A DNA stretch of 64,000 nucleotides from CAYYJR01 sp964472305. Its GTDB lineage: Bacteria > Armatimonadota > Hebobacteria > CAIYQO01. Positions 1 to 7,726 of this stretch are shown here, piece after piece. The position numbers and the translations under genes were made by a program. Numbering within the stretch: position 1 is the stretch's first letter; each line of letters starts with the position of its first letter. The notes under the pieces were generated by a model. That model saw only the letters and a program-made list of their open reading frames with translations. It did not search any database and was not told where the DNA came from. The stretch lies in NCBI GenBank assembly GCA_964472305.1, contig CAYYJR010000002.1, forward strand, positions 1 through 64,000. The letters are read 5' to 3'.

Positions 1-932
1 AATCGCGCCAACGCGTCGTCGGCACGCAGTTCCGCGGAAAGCGCGATATATTCCGTCGTCATGCGCCCGCCGGCGCTGTCGTCGGCATACTGCAACAGTT
101 CGCGCACGTCCTCCGCCTCATCCGGTTCCATCAAGTGCAGAATGCGTTCGGCGCGCTCCTCCGAAAGGTCTCCGAGTACGTCCGCCGCTTCGTCAGGAGG
201 CAGGATTTCAAGAATATCGGAGGCGCGTTCCTCGGGCATGGCCAGAATCACCTCCGCCTGCATGTCATCCTCCAGGTGCGGCAGTGTGTCGGCCAGCGTT
301 TCGTTATCAATTTGCGCGACCAACTCGTCGCGGTCGACCGGGTGCAGTTGCGCGATGATGTCCGCGATGTCGGGCGGGGGCAGTTCACCCAGACGCCGGC
401 GCGAGATGTTCAACTGCACCGATGGCCAGTCAGTCGCCAACCCTTCCACGTAGTTCCACGGTACCAGCCGCTCCGGAAGCTTGGCGTGCAGCGATCTCGC
501 CAAAGTGCGCGCGGGACGTTCCAGGCTCAACCGGCGCAGCAGGCCGCTCATGCCGATATCGGCGCTGACCAGGCGCAGTTCGGCATCGATGGGAGCCAGT
601 TGCAGATCATTGACACGGACGACTTTGCGGCCGTGGATATCCACCACCTGCTTGTCGAGGATGTCGCGGCGCAGAAAGACCGCTTCGTCATTGAGGGGAG
701 AAGTGGGCAGGGTGGCGCGCGGGGTGTTCAGGCGCACGGTGTGGCGCGCGTCCACCATATCGACCGCCGACCATGGGACAAACACCGCACCCTGTCCTCG
801 GCGTGCGAGTACGATGGCCTCCACGCACGGGAACAGGTCGAGGTTGCTCAATATTAAATCTTCCACCCACCCCAGGCGCACCCCGGCGGCATCAACCACC
901 GGACGGTTGAGTATGTGCGTCAGAAAAAGCAC
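1..932 (-). CDS. MgtE N-terminal/CBS domain protein (PRC-barrel-like N-terminus), partial at left edge
   Basis: Read on the minus strand from a GTG at 932 preceded by GGAGGTGGTTT, the frame stays open for about 310 codons to the window edge. The first ~150 residues look like two PRC-barrel-like repeats (VVDAAGVRLGWVEDL and VVDIHGRKVVRVNDL). Next come MgtE intracellular-N repeats (LPPPDIADIIAQLHPVDRDE, ILEILPPDEAADVLGDL, ERILHLMEPDEAEDVREL), and then the DDSAGGRMTTEYIAL entry into a CBS domain, where the window ends. Proteins of this build sense Mg2+ or nucleotides in the cytoplasm. Whether a transporter domain follows cannot be seen, so transport is not claimed. Confidence 0.85.
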   Translation of the reverse strand, partial: MLFLTHILNRPVVDAAGVRLGWVEDLILSNLDLFPCVEAIVLARRGQGAVFVPWSAVDMVDARHTVRLNTPRATLPTSPLNDEAVFLRRDILDKQVVDIHGRKVVRVNDLQLAPIDAELRLVSADIGMSGLLRRLSLERPARTLARSLHAKLPERLVPWNYVEGLATDWPSVQLNISRRRLGELPPPDIADIIAQLHPVDRDELVAQIDNETLADTLPHLEDDMQAEVILAMPEERASDILEILPPDEAADVLGDLSEERAERILHLMEPDEAEDVRELLQYADDSAGGRMTTEYIALSAELRADDALAR

Positions 933-1193
933 AAACCACCTCCGATCCGCCCGTTCACGACAAAACGCACGCGAGGCAACAGCCCCCGAGCGCGGAACAG
1001 GCGACGGTCAGGTGGTGAGGTCCGCCGCACATACTGGAATCATGCGCCGGTTCAGGCGGCGGCCTCACCTCCTCTACGATGATACGGTTGTCGACTATCG
1101 TCCATAGATGTAACAGGGGCGTGGGGAACGCGATCCGACCGGCAGGACGGATCTACCCATGCTCCCATGGCGATCAGCGATCGCCGAATGCCG

Positions 1194-2423
1194 CTAGGCC
1201 GTGCCATGTTGCGGCGAAACGGGTACAATCAGCAGCTGCAGCTGCACCTCGTTTTGGATACCCCACCGGTTGCGCACAACCACCCAGATATTCCGAATGT
1301 TGTTCACGCCGGTGGGCGATTCACCTGGTAAGGGGCGCAAGAGATATCTTTCGCTACCGAGCAGTACAATTCCTTTTGCACCGGTATAAATCGGTGTGAG
1401 CGATATTCGTTGCGGCGCGTGACCGTCCACGGTGGGCAGCAGCGCGTAGGCATCATGCAGCGGCACCAGTCCTGCCTGCACCGGCAACGTGAACTGCACG
1501 GGTTGTCCCATCTCCAGCGGCCCCAGTACGCCATCCGCGTTCACGCTGAACGTGTGCTGGTTGATCAATCCCGCTGCCTTGCCGGCATCAATCTGCGGCA
1601 CCAGCAGCGTCCAGTAGCCCAGCATCAGCAGCCCGGCGGCAGCGCAGTAGTAGCCAAAGCGGTTCAGCCGACCACGGCGTACCACGTTCATCAACAGCAC
1701 AACCGCAATGTAGCCGCTGATGGCGGCGGTGAGGAAACCGGCGAGGAGCGCCAGGGACGGAAGATGATACCCGGTCTTCAGCGTGTCTTTCAGATCGAAT
1801 AATCCGCCGGCGAGAATGATGGGGATGGAGAGTAGAAAACTGAAGCGTGGCGCGGCGTCCCGATCCAATCCGCGGACTAACCCGCCGGTGATGGTGGAAC
1901 CGGAGCGCGACACGCCGGGCAGAATCGCCACCGCCTGAAAGGCGCCAACCAGCAGTGCATCCTTCCAGTTGGCGGTATCCAGCGCCCGTCCGCCCACCGG
2001 GCGCGAGGTAATCCAGAACAGCATCGCCGCCGTCACCAGCAGCAGCGTGGCGGTACCGGGCACGTTCTGGAAGGCGGCCGAGAAGAAATCTTTCAGCAAC
2101 ACGCCGGCCAGCGCGGCCGGGATGGTGCCCAACACCAGCAGCGCGAAGAGTCGGGCGTGCGGGTTTTCTCGCCAGGCCTGGCGCGGACGGGCTAGCAATT
2201 GCCCCGCGCCGCGCAGCAATGCCAGCACATCGCGGCGGAAATAGACCAGCACCGCCAGCAGCGTGCCCAGGTGCAGCAGCACGTCAAACGACACGGTGTC
2301 AGCCTGATCCAGGTGCAGATGCAGGAAGTGGTCGGCAAACACCAGATGCGCGGAGCTGCTGACCGGAAGAAACTCGGTCAGTCCTTGCACAAGCCCCATG
2401 ATGATGGCGGCGAGAACGGTCAT
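1194..2423 (-). CDS. uppP: Undecaprenyl-diphosphatase UppP/BacA with C-terminal extension
   Basis: Integral membrane enzyme that dephosphorylates undecaprenyl diphosphate to recycle the carrier lipid of cell-wall synthesis. The signature elements are present: LTEFLPVSSSAHL (residues ~15-27) and PGVSRSGST (169-177), with several hydrophobic segments up to about residue 276. The start at 2423 gives MTVLAAIIMGLVQGLTEF, typical of the family; an upstream in-frame ATG would add 40 unlike residues. Normal UppP is about 260-290 residues. This one has 409, with a ~130-residue hydrophilic, strand-rich tail that I do not recognise. A -10 TATACT lies 55 nt upstream of the start. Confidence 0.93.
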   Translation of the reverse strand: MTVLAAIIMGLVQGLTEFLPVSSSAHLVFADHFLHLHLDQADTVSFDVLLHLGTLLAVLVYFRRDVLALLRGAGQLLARPRQAWRENPHARLFALLVLGTIPAALAGVLLKDFFSAAFQNVPGTATLLLVTAAMLFWITSRPVGGRALDTANWKDALLVGAFQAVAILPGVSRSGSTITGGLVRGLDRDAAPRFSFLLSIPIILAGGLFDLKDTLKTGYHLPSLALLAGFLTAAISGYIAVVLLMNVVRRGRLNRFGYYCAAAGLLMLGYWTLLVPQIDAGKAAGLINQHTFSVNADGVLGPLEMGQPVQFTLPVQAGLVPLHDAYALLPTVDGHAPQRISLTPIYTGAKGIVLLGSERYLLRPLPGESPTGVNNIRNIWVVVRNRWGIQNEVQLQLLIVPVSPQHGTA

Positions 2424-2477
2424 TGGTTGCGCGCTTTCCACCGGCGACAGCCGGGATAAATGAGGTGGTGCCCAGGT

Positions 2478-2506
2478 AGTATACCATGATCGCACATCTT
2501 CGGAAA
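2478..2506 (-). promoter_or_regulatory. Candidate uppP promoter
   Basis: On the minus strand a -10 hexamer TATACT (2478-2483) lies 17 nt from a weak -35 TTTCCG (2501-2506). This would give a leader of about 50 nt before the uppP ATG at 2423. Only the -10 is a strong match. Confidence 0.4.
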
Positions 2507-2619
2507 CCCGCAAAGCGTGCTCGGATGACGGCAAATTCGGCATGCCAACCCCGCGCCATACCCGTCACAGGCTTCAGGGTTCACGTACCCATCACACCGT
2601 TCGTGGCCTCAGTATGTAT

Positions 2620-2652
2620 TCTCCACAACCTGTGGAAAATACAGTGGATAAC
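2620..2652. promoter_or_regulatory. Cluster of DnaA-box-like 9-mers
   Basis: TTCTCCACA (2620-2628), TGTGGAAAA (2632-2640; its complement TTTTCCACA fits TTWTNCACA exactly) and AGTGGATAA (2644-2652; complement TTATCCACT, one mismatch) lie within 33 bp. The first two face each other. There is no dnaA, dnaN or gidA nearby, so this is not evidently oriC. DnaA-titrating or regulatory boxes are possible, and so is chance. Confidence 0.3.
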
Positions 2653-2696
2653 TACTCAGCATTTCACAGACATCGCATCGATGATACACTGAACAC

Positions 2697-2734
2697 CTGC
2701 AATCACCCCTCGTCATCCCCGGTGGTGATTGCAG
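2697..2734 (-). terminator. Hairpin downstream of ABC-F gene
   Basis: Perfect 11-bp inverted repeat CTGCAATCACC / GGTGATTGCAG with a 16-nt loop, about 60 nt past the ABC-F stop codon. There is no T-tract, so its action as an intrinsic terminator is uncertain. Confidence 0.4.
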
Positions 2735-2793
2735 ATACGGGAAAAGATATGGCGCGGAGAGGTAGATCGACGTGGGAGCGGTTGCCTCGGGTC

Positions 2794-4761
2794 TCAGCGT
2801 TTCGCCAGCCGTGCCTGGCGGGCGGCTTCGGCCTCGGTTTCCAGTGTCATCACTTCCTCGGCCACTGTCTCCCACGCGGCGTAGACCGCTTGCAGGTCGT
2901 CGAGCAGTTGCTGATGCTCCTCGGTGGCGCGCACGGCGCGCACGCTGTCGGCATAGAGCGACGGTTCTGCCAGCAGCGCTTCCAGTGACTCCCTGCGCGC
3001 TTCCAGTTCGGCGATGCGCGCTTCGGTGTCCTGCAATTGCCGCTGACGAAATTGCAGCGAGCGACGGCGGGCATCATCATGGGACGGGGCGGACCTGGGC
3101 GGCGCGGGTGCGGCTGAACGCGGGGCGGATGCGGATGCCGGCGCGTCGGCAGCGCGGCGCGCCAGGTAATCGCTGTAGTTGCCCAGGTATTCCCGCACCG
3201 TGCCGTTCGCCAGTTCCAGCACGCGATTGGCGACGCGATCGATGAAATAGCGATCATGCGAGACCATCAGCACGGTGCCGGGATACTCGGCGAGCGCTTC
3301 TTCCAGCGCCTCCTTGCCATCGATATCCAGATGGTTGGTCGGCTCGTCCAGCAACAGCAGGTTCGCGCCGGAAAGAAACATTTTCGCCAGCGATACGCGG
3401 CTGCGCTCTCCCCCGGAGAGCGTACCCACCGACCGTTCGGCATCCTCGCCGAAAACGAGGAAACGCGCCAGTGCCCCGCGCACCTCCGACTGACTCAGGT
3501 GCGGATACGATCCCCAGACTTCCTGCAGCACTGTATTGCGCGGATCCAGGTTGCCGCCTTCCTGATCGAAATAATACCAGTCCACCTGGTGACCGAAATG
3601 CGCCGTGCCGCCGTCAGCGGTCAGTTGGCCCACCAGCACGCGCAGCAGTGTGGTCTTCCCGCTGCCATTGGGCCCGAGCAACGCGACTCGGTCGCCGCGC
3701 CACAGCGTGAAGGTGGCGCCTTCCAGCAGCGGCGCCGCGGTGTAGCGCTTGCATAACTCGCGCACGGTGAGCGTCTCGCGTCCGCTCGCGCGCGCGGGTT
3801 TGAACACCATGCGGCTTTTCTCCGGTTCACCGGGCAGTTGAATGGACTCCAGCTTGTAGAGCTGCTTTTGCAGACTGCGCATACGGGTGAACAGGCGGAA
3901 GCTGAACAGGCGCTGGATGCTTTCCTGCAGGCGAACGCGCTCACGAGCGATCGTCTCCGCCCGCTTCAACAGCATGGCATTCTCCGCCGTCTTTTTCTGC
4001 TGGTAGGCGGTGTAGTTCCCATCGAATTGACGCAGGCGGGTGTCTTCGATCTCCGCGATATGCTGCGCCACGCGGTCGAGCAGGAAGCGGTCGTGCGAAA
4101 CGATCAGCACCGCGCCGCGATACGCGCGCAGGAACTCCTCCAGCCAGCTCAGCGCCGCCAGATCCAGATGATTGGTCGGTTCGTCCAGCAGCAGCAGATC
4201 CGGCGCGGCGAGCAACAGCGTGGCTAGCGCCAACCGACGTTTCTGCCCGCCGGAAAGAGTGGCGACGACCGCATGATCCAGTTCCTCACCCAATCCCAGG
4301 CCACGCAGTACGCGCACCGCATCGGACTCCAGCGTATCGCCGTTCAGGTGGTGGTAGGATTCGACCAGCGCGGAGTGCTCGCGCACCCAGCGGTCGAACT
4401 GCCGCGCGTCATCGTGCGCGTGCGCCCCCGCCATCGCCGCTTCCAGTTCGTGCATGCGCGCGACAATCTGTGCGATGTCTTTGCGCGAGGCAATCAATCC
4501 GGCCAGTACCGTACCGCCCGGCTCCACCTCGGTATCCTGCATCAAGTAGCCGATGCGGACGCCGCGCGGCACCACCACCTCGCCTCGATCGGCATGTTCC
4601 AAGCCAACCACGATACGAAACAAGGTGGATTTTCCCGCGCCGTTCGGCCCGATCAACCCGAAACATTCACCCTCGCGCACCTGCAGCGAGACATCGGTGA
4701 GGATCTCCTCGTTCCCGAACGCCTTGGACACATTCTGCAATTGGAGATAGACGACAGCCAT
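2794..4761 (-). CDS. ABC-F family ATP-binding protein (Uup/EttA-like)
   Basis: Soluble protein with two ABC ATPase domains and no membrane segments, as in ribosome-associated ABC-F factors. Domain 1 has GPNGAGKST, LSGGQKRR and LLLLDEPTNHLD; domain 2 has GPNGSGKTT, LSGGERSR and again LLLLDEPTNHLD. A charged linker rich in Arg and Gln joins them. An Ala/Pro-rich spacer leads to a C-terminal coiled coil (RQLQDTEARIAELEARRESL), as in Uup. The start at 4761 (MAVVYLQLQNVSKAF) matches the family; an open upstream extension of 67 codons looks non-coding. A TATACT at 4778-4783 puts the start very close to the transcript end. Which ABC-F subgroup it belongs to is not resolved. Confidence 0.92.
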   Translation of the reverse strand: MAVVYLQLQNVSKAFGNEEILTDVSLQVREGECFGLIGPNGAGKSTLFRIVVGLEHADRGEVVVPRGVRIGYLMQDTEVEPGGTVLAGLIASRKDIAQIVARMHELEAAMAGAHAHDDARQFDRWVREHSALVESYHHLNGDTLESDAVRVLRGLGLGEELDHAVVATLSGGQKRRLALATLLLAAPDLLLLDEPTNHLDLAALSWLEEFLRAYRGAVLIVSHDRFLLDRVAQHIAEIEDTRLRQFDGNYTAYQQKKTAENAMLLKRAETIARERVRLQESIQRLFSFRLFTRMRSLQKQLYKLESIQLPGEPEKSRMVFKPARASGRETLTVRELCKRYTAAPLLEGATFTLWRGDRVALLGPNGSGKTTLLRVLVGQLTADGGTAHFGHQVDWYYFDQEGGNLDPRNTVLQEVWGSYPHLSQSEVRGALARFLVFGEDAERSVGTLSGGERSRVSLAKMFLSGANLLLLDEPTNHLDIDGKEALEEALAEYPGTVLMVSHDRYFIDRVANRVLELANGTVREYLGNYSDYLARRAADAPASASAPRSAAPAPPRSAPSHDDARRRSLQFRQRQLQDTEARIAELEARRESLEALLAEPSLYADSVRAVRATEEHQQLLDDLQAVYAAWETVAEEVMTLETEAEAARQARLAKR

Positions 4762-5009
4762 AGTGAAACCGGGTGATAGTATAGCGGATTTTCGCGTTCC
4801 CGTCCTCATCGGCAACGGAATACAAGCCAGCCAGCCAGCGGCGCCTCCCTGCCGTCGACTTATGTGCTCCTTACGGTTTATTCTCGTGACAACGATGCCC
4901 GTTGGGGGGAAAATAGCCCTCTGTAATGGTTGAGATACCGATATAGTGAAGGCATCTGCCACTCAACGAGTGGGATAAATTTCGCAAAGCGCAAAGGAGG
5001 GGAGACAAT

Positions 5010-5903
5010 ATGCCCAAAGTGTTATGGCGAATGGTAGTCCTCGTAGTGGGCCTGCTGGTGGGGCTGGTCTGGCTGACCGGCTGCAACGATAATGACGACA
5101 ACGACCGGAACTTTCGTGCCGTATTAAGCGGATCGCAAGTGGCGCCGGAACCGGTGTCGACCAACGCCACCGGCACCGCGCAAGTCAATCTCCGCGATGA
5201 TCGACGGAGACTCGATGTCACCCTGATCACGACCGAATTAGCCGATGTCACCAGTGCGCAGATACGCCTGGGCGCGGTTGGCGACAACGGACCGATTCTC
5301 TTCAACCTGTTTGAAGTCAACGGAGTGCCATTCACCAGTCCGTATACCATCCAACTCAGAGCGGCTGATCTGGTCGAACAACCGGGTTTCGGCATTACAT
5401 CATTCGCGGATGCGGTGGATGCGATGAAAGACGGTAATACCTACATCCTCATCACCACCACAGCGAATCCAACCGGCGAGTTGCGCGGACAAATCGGTCC
5501 GGTGCAGGTCGAAGCCGACCTCAGTGGCGCCAATGTCGTGCCTGCCGTTGACACCGCCGCGACCGGTACCGTCACCGCGCGGTTGAACGATACGCAAACC
5601 GCTTTGAACGTGACGCTGCAAACCACTGGCCTGGCGGACACGGTCACCGGCGTGACGATCCATTACGGACCTCCCGACCTGAATGGCCCGGTGTTGTTTA
5701 CCCTGTTTGACAGCCCGGCGGGCAGCACGCTTGCGTCACCGCTGACCCGACGGCTGACGGAAAACGACCTCACCCCGAGCGGCGGCATTCTGACCTTCCA
5801 GGATGCGGTCAACGCCGTACTCGCCGGCAATGCCTACCTCCTGGTGACGACGACTACGAATCCATCTGGTGAACTTCGCAGCGGAAACGTAAACGCCGAA
5901 TAA
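5010..5903 (+). CDS. Lipoprotein with two CHRD domains
   Basis: Starts after a strong AAAGGAGGGG. The N-terminus is a lipoprotein signal: basic MPKVLWR, a hydrophobic core and the lipobox LTGC (Cys ~25). Two tandem CHRD domains follow (~residues 35-160 and 165-293). Each has the pattern ATGTAQVNL or ATGTVTARL, a central LTTELADVTSAQIRLG or LQTTGLADTVTGVTIHYG, and a closing YILITTTANPTGELRGQI or YLLVTTTTNPSGELRSG. CHRD domains were named from chordin, and their bacterial function is unsettled. The protein is presumably anchored in the envelope. A hairpin follows at 5915-5947. Confidence 0.88.
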   Translation: MPKVLWRMVVLVVGLLVGLVWLTGCNDNDDNDRNFRAVLSGSQVAPEPVSTNATGTAQVNLRDDRRRLDVTLITTELADVTSAQIRLGAVGDNGPILFNLFEVNGVPFTSPYTIQLRAADLVEQPGFGITSFADAVDAMKDGNTYILITTTANPTGELRGQIGPVQVEADLSGANVVPAVDTAATGTVTARLNDTQTALNVTLQTTGLADTVTGVTIHYGPPDLNGPVLFTLFDSPAGSTLASPLTRRLTENDLTPSGGILTFQDAVNAVLAGNAYLLVTTTTNPSGELRSGNVNAE

Positions 5904-5914
5904 CAACATCACCA

Positions 5915-5947
5915 CGCGGGAAGACAGGCTTGACCCGTCTTCCCGCG
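5915..5947 (+). terminator. Hairpin after the CHRD lipoprotein gene
   Basis: CGCGGGAAGAC (5915-5925) pairs perfectly with GTCTTCCCGCG (5937-5947) across an 11-nt loop, 11 nt after the stop codon. No T-tract follows. The loop and second arm also contain the -35 and spacer of the next gene's promoter. Confidence 0.6.
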
Positions 5948-5958
5948 CCGGGTACACT
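5930..5958 (+). promoter_or_regulatory. Promoter of cyclase-family gene, apparently leaderless
   Basis: TTGACC (5930-5935), a 17-nt spacer and TACACT (5953-5958). Only six bases separate the -10 from the ATG at 5965, so the predicted transcript start coincides with the start codon. Confidence 0.55.
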
Positions 5959-5964
5959 GGCGGC

Positions 5965-6570
5965 ATGATTTACGATGTCACGCTGCCGCTGTCACCGGCG
6001 CTCGCCGTCTGGCCGGGCGATCCGGCGGTGTCGTGCGAAACATTCGGCGACCGAGTGCGCGTGTCGCGCTGGACGCTGGGCAGCCACACCGGTACCCATG
6101 TGGACGCGCCGGCGCACTTTTCCGCCGGACGGACGGTGGACGCGCTGGATCCCGCCGTGCTGCTGGGGCCATGCCGCGTGCTTGATCTTACGGATTGCCC
6201 GCGCATCACCGCCGCGGTGTTGCACGCCCACGCGCTGACCGGCGTCATGCGTCTGCTGTTGCGCACGCGCAATAGCGCGCACTGGACGCAATGTCCGTGG
6301 AACTTCAATCCGGACTACGTCAGCCTGACCGTAGACGCCGCCCGTGCGCTGCTCGCGCTTGATGTGCGGCTGGTGGGCGTGGACGGTCTGTCGATAGAGG
6401 CACCGGACGCGACACAGGCGCACGAACTGCTGCTGGGTGCCGGCGTCATTCTCGTGGAAGGCTTGCACCTCGCCGCCGTTCCCGCCGGCGACTATCACCT
6501 TGTCTGCGCTCCGCTCAAACTGGCAGGCGCGGATGGCGCCCCCGCGCGGGTGTTCCTCGTCACCGACTGA
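5965..6570 (+). CDS. Cyclase family protein (kynurenine formamidase-like metal-dependent hydrolase)
   Basis: 201 residues, the usual length of the cyclase/KynB family, which hydrolyses amide or lactone-like substrates using a metal site. The signature HTGTHVDAPAHF is at residues ~46-57, and MIYDVTLPLSPALAVWPGDP at the N-terminus is typical. The C-terminal portion carries VGVDGLSIEAPD and the VEGLHLAAVPAGDYHLVCAPL block, as expected. No Shine-Dalgarno sequence precedes the ATG; the promoter suggests a leaderless message. Substrate unknown: no other tryptophan-degradation gene is in the window. Confidence 0.85.
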   Translation: MIYDVTLPLSPALAVWPGDPAVSCETFGDRVRVSRWTLGSHTGTHVDAPAHFSAGRTVDALDPAVLLGPCRVLDLTDCPRITAAVLHAHALTGVMRLLLRTRNSAHWTQCPWNFNPDYVSLTVDAARALLALDVRLVGVDGLSIEAPDATQAHELLLGAGVILVEGLHLAAVPAGDYHLVCAPLKLAGADGAPARVFLVTD

Positions 6571-6640
6571 AGCATCACGCACGGTTGTCGACAAAAATTT
6601 TCTCCACTTTCCGCCGGCGAACCTTGTCAAAAGGCCGGTA

Positions 6641-7651
6641 ATGGTGTCTAATTCCAGTATGAGCACTGTATCGACCGCTTCACGACAGGTATATTACGCT
6701 GATGCTATTCGTGAAGCGCTGGCGGAAGAAATGCGCCGCGATCCGAACGTGGTCTTGTTCGGCGAGGATATCGCGCTGTATGGCGGCGCGTTCGGGGTGA
6801 CGCGCGGGCTGGTGGAGGAATTCGGAGCGGAGCGGGTGGTAAACACCCCCATCTCCGAAGGCGGCTTTACCGGCGTGGCGATTGGCGCCGCGCTGACGGG
6901 ATTGCGCCCGGTGGTGGAATACATGTTCATGGATTTCATCACGCTAGCCATCGACCAGATCGTCAACCACGCCGCCAAGTTTCGGGCTGTGTATGGCGAG
7001 CAGGCGAAGGTGCCTATCGTCTTTCGCGCCGCTGGCGGCGCCGGACGCAGCTACGGCGCCACCCACTCGCAGATGCTGGAAGGCTGGTTCATGCACGTGC
7101 CGGGGTTGAAGGTAGTCGCCCCCGCCACCGCAGAGGACGCTAAAGGCTTGCTGATCGCCGCCATTCGCGATGACGATCCGGTGCTGGTGGTCGAGCATAA
7201 GGACCTGTATAAAGTGCGCATGCCGCTGTCCGCATCAACGGCGCCTATTCCCTTCGGCCAGGCACGCGTGCTGCGCGCTGGCGATGACGTCACCCTGGTC
7301 GCCTATTCCAAGGCGGTGCATACCGCCGGGCTCGCGGCGGCGCGACTGGCGAAAGAAGGTATCACCGCGGAGGTGATCGACCTGCGCAGTCTGAAGCCGC
7401 TGGACACCGACACGCTGGCTGCCTCGGTGAAAAAGACCGGACGGGTGGTGATCGTCACCGAGGCGATCGGCACAGCCGGCCCGGCGGCGGAGATCGCCTG
7501 CCAGATTCTCGATCATGCCTTCGACTTCCTCAACGCGCCCATTGTGCGCATCACCATGCCCGAAGTGGCTATTCCCTTCTCACCCGCGTTGGAGCAACGC
7601 GTCATTCCCGCAATAGAGGACGTTGTCCGCGCGGTGAAGAATGTGATATAA
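6641..7651 (+). CDS. pdhB: Pyruvate dehydrogenase E1 component, beta subunit
   Basis: Thiamine-diphosphate-dependent 2-oxo acid dehydrogenase beta subunit, which pairs with an alpha subunit to decarboxylate pyruvate or a related 2-oxo acid. Visible family blocks include REALAEEMRRDPNVVLFGED, NTPISEGGFTGVAIGAAL, MDFITLAIDQIVNHAAK and THSQMLEGWFMHVPGLKVV, then the C-terminal transketolase domain (VIDLRSLKPLDTDTL, VTEAIGTAGPAAEIA). The ATG at 6641 has AAAAGG upstream; an ATG at 6659 (MSTVSTASRQV) is an equally good alternative. E1-alpha, E2 and E3 are absent nearby, so the specificity (pyruvate, branched-chain or acetoin) is inferred only from overall resemblance. Confidence 0.88.
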   Translation: MVSNSSMSTVSTASRQVYYADAIREALAEEMRRDPNVVLFGEDIALYGGAFGVTRGLVEEFGAERVVNTPISEGGFTGVAIGAALTGLRPVVEYMFMDFITLAIDQIVNHAAKFRAVYGEQAKVPIVFRAAGGAGRSYGATHSQMLEGWFMHVPGLKVVAPATAEDAKGLLIAAIRDDDPVLVVEHKDLYKVRMPLSASTAPIPFGQARVLRAGDDVTLVAYSKAVHTAGLAAARLAKEGITAEVIDLRSLKPLDTDTLAASVKKTGRVVIVTEAIGTAGPAAEIACQILDHAFDFLNAPIVRITMPEVAIPFSPALEQRVIPAIEDVVRAVKNVI

Positions 7652-7726
7652 CGCGTGAGCACGCGGAACGCCGTTCGCTCATGCCGGCGGGACGTCGCCC
7701 GCCGAAGCCATCGGGAGTAGGTGTTC

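Larger units (their letters stand above)
2424..2793. other. 370-bp intergenic region between ABC-F gene and uppP
   Basis: No convincing coding sequence. It holds the uppP promoter candidate, three DnaA-box-like 9-mers at 2620-2652 and an 11-bp inverted repeat at 2697-2734. Confidence 0.6.

Noticed and set aside
2613..2643. Similarity of GTATGTATTCT-N-GTGG-AATAC here to 20136-20163
   Set aside because: An 11-base identity plus a loose second part is expected by chance in 64 kb.
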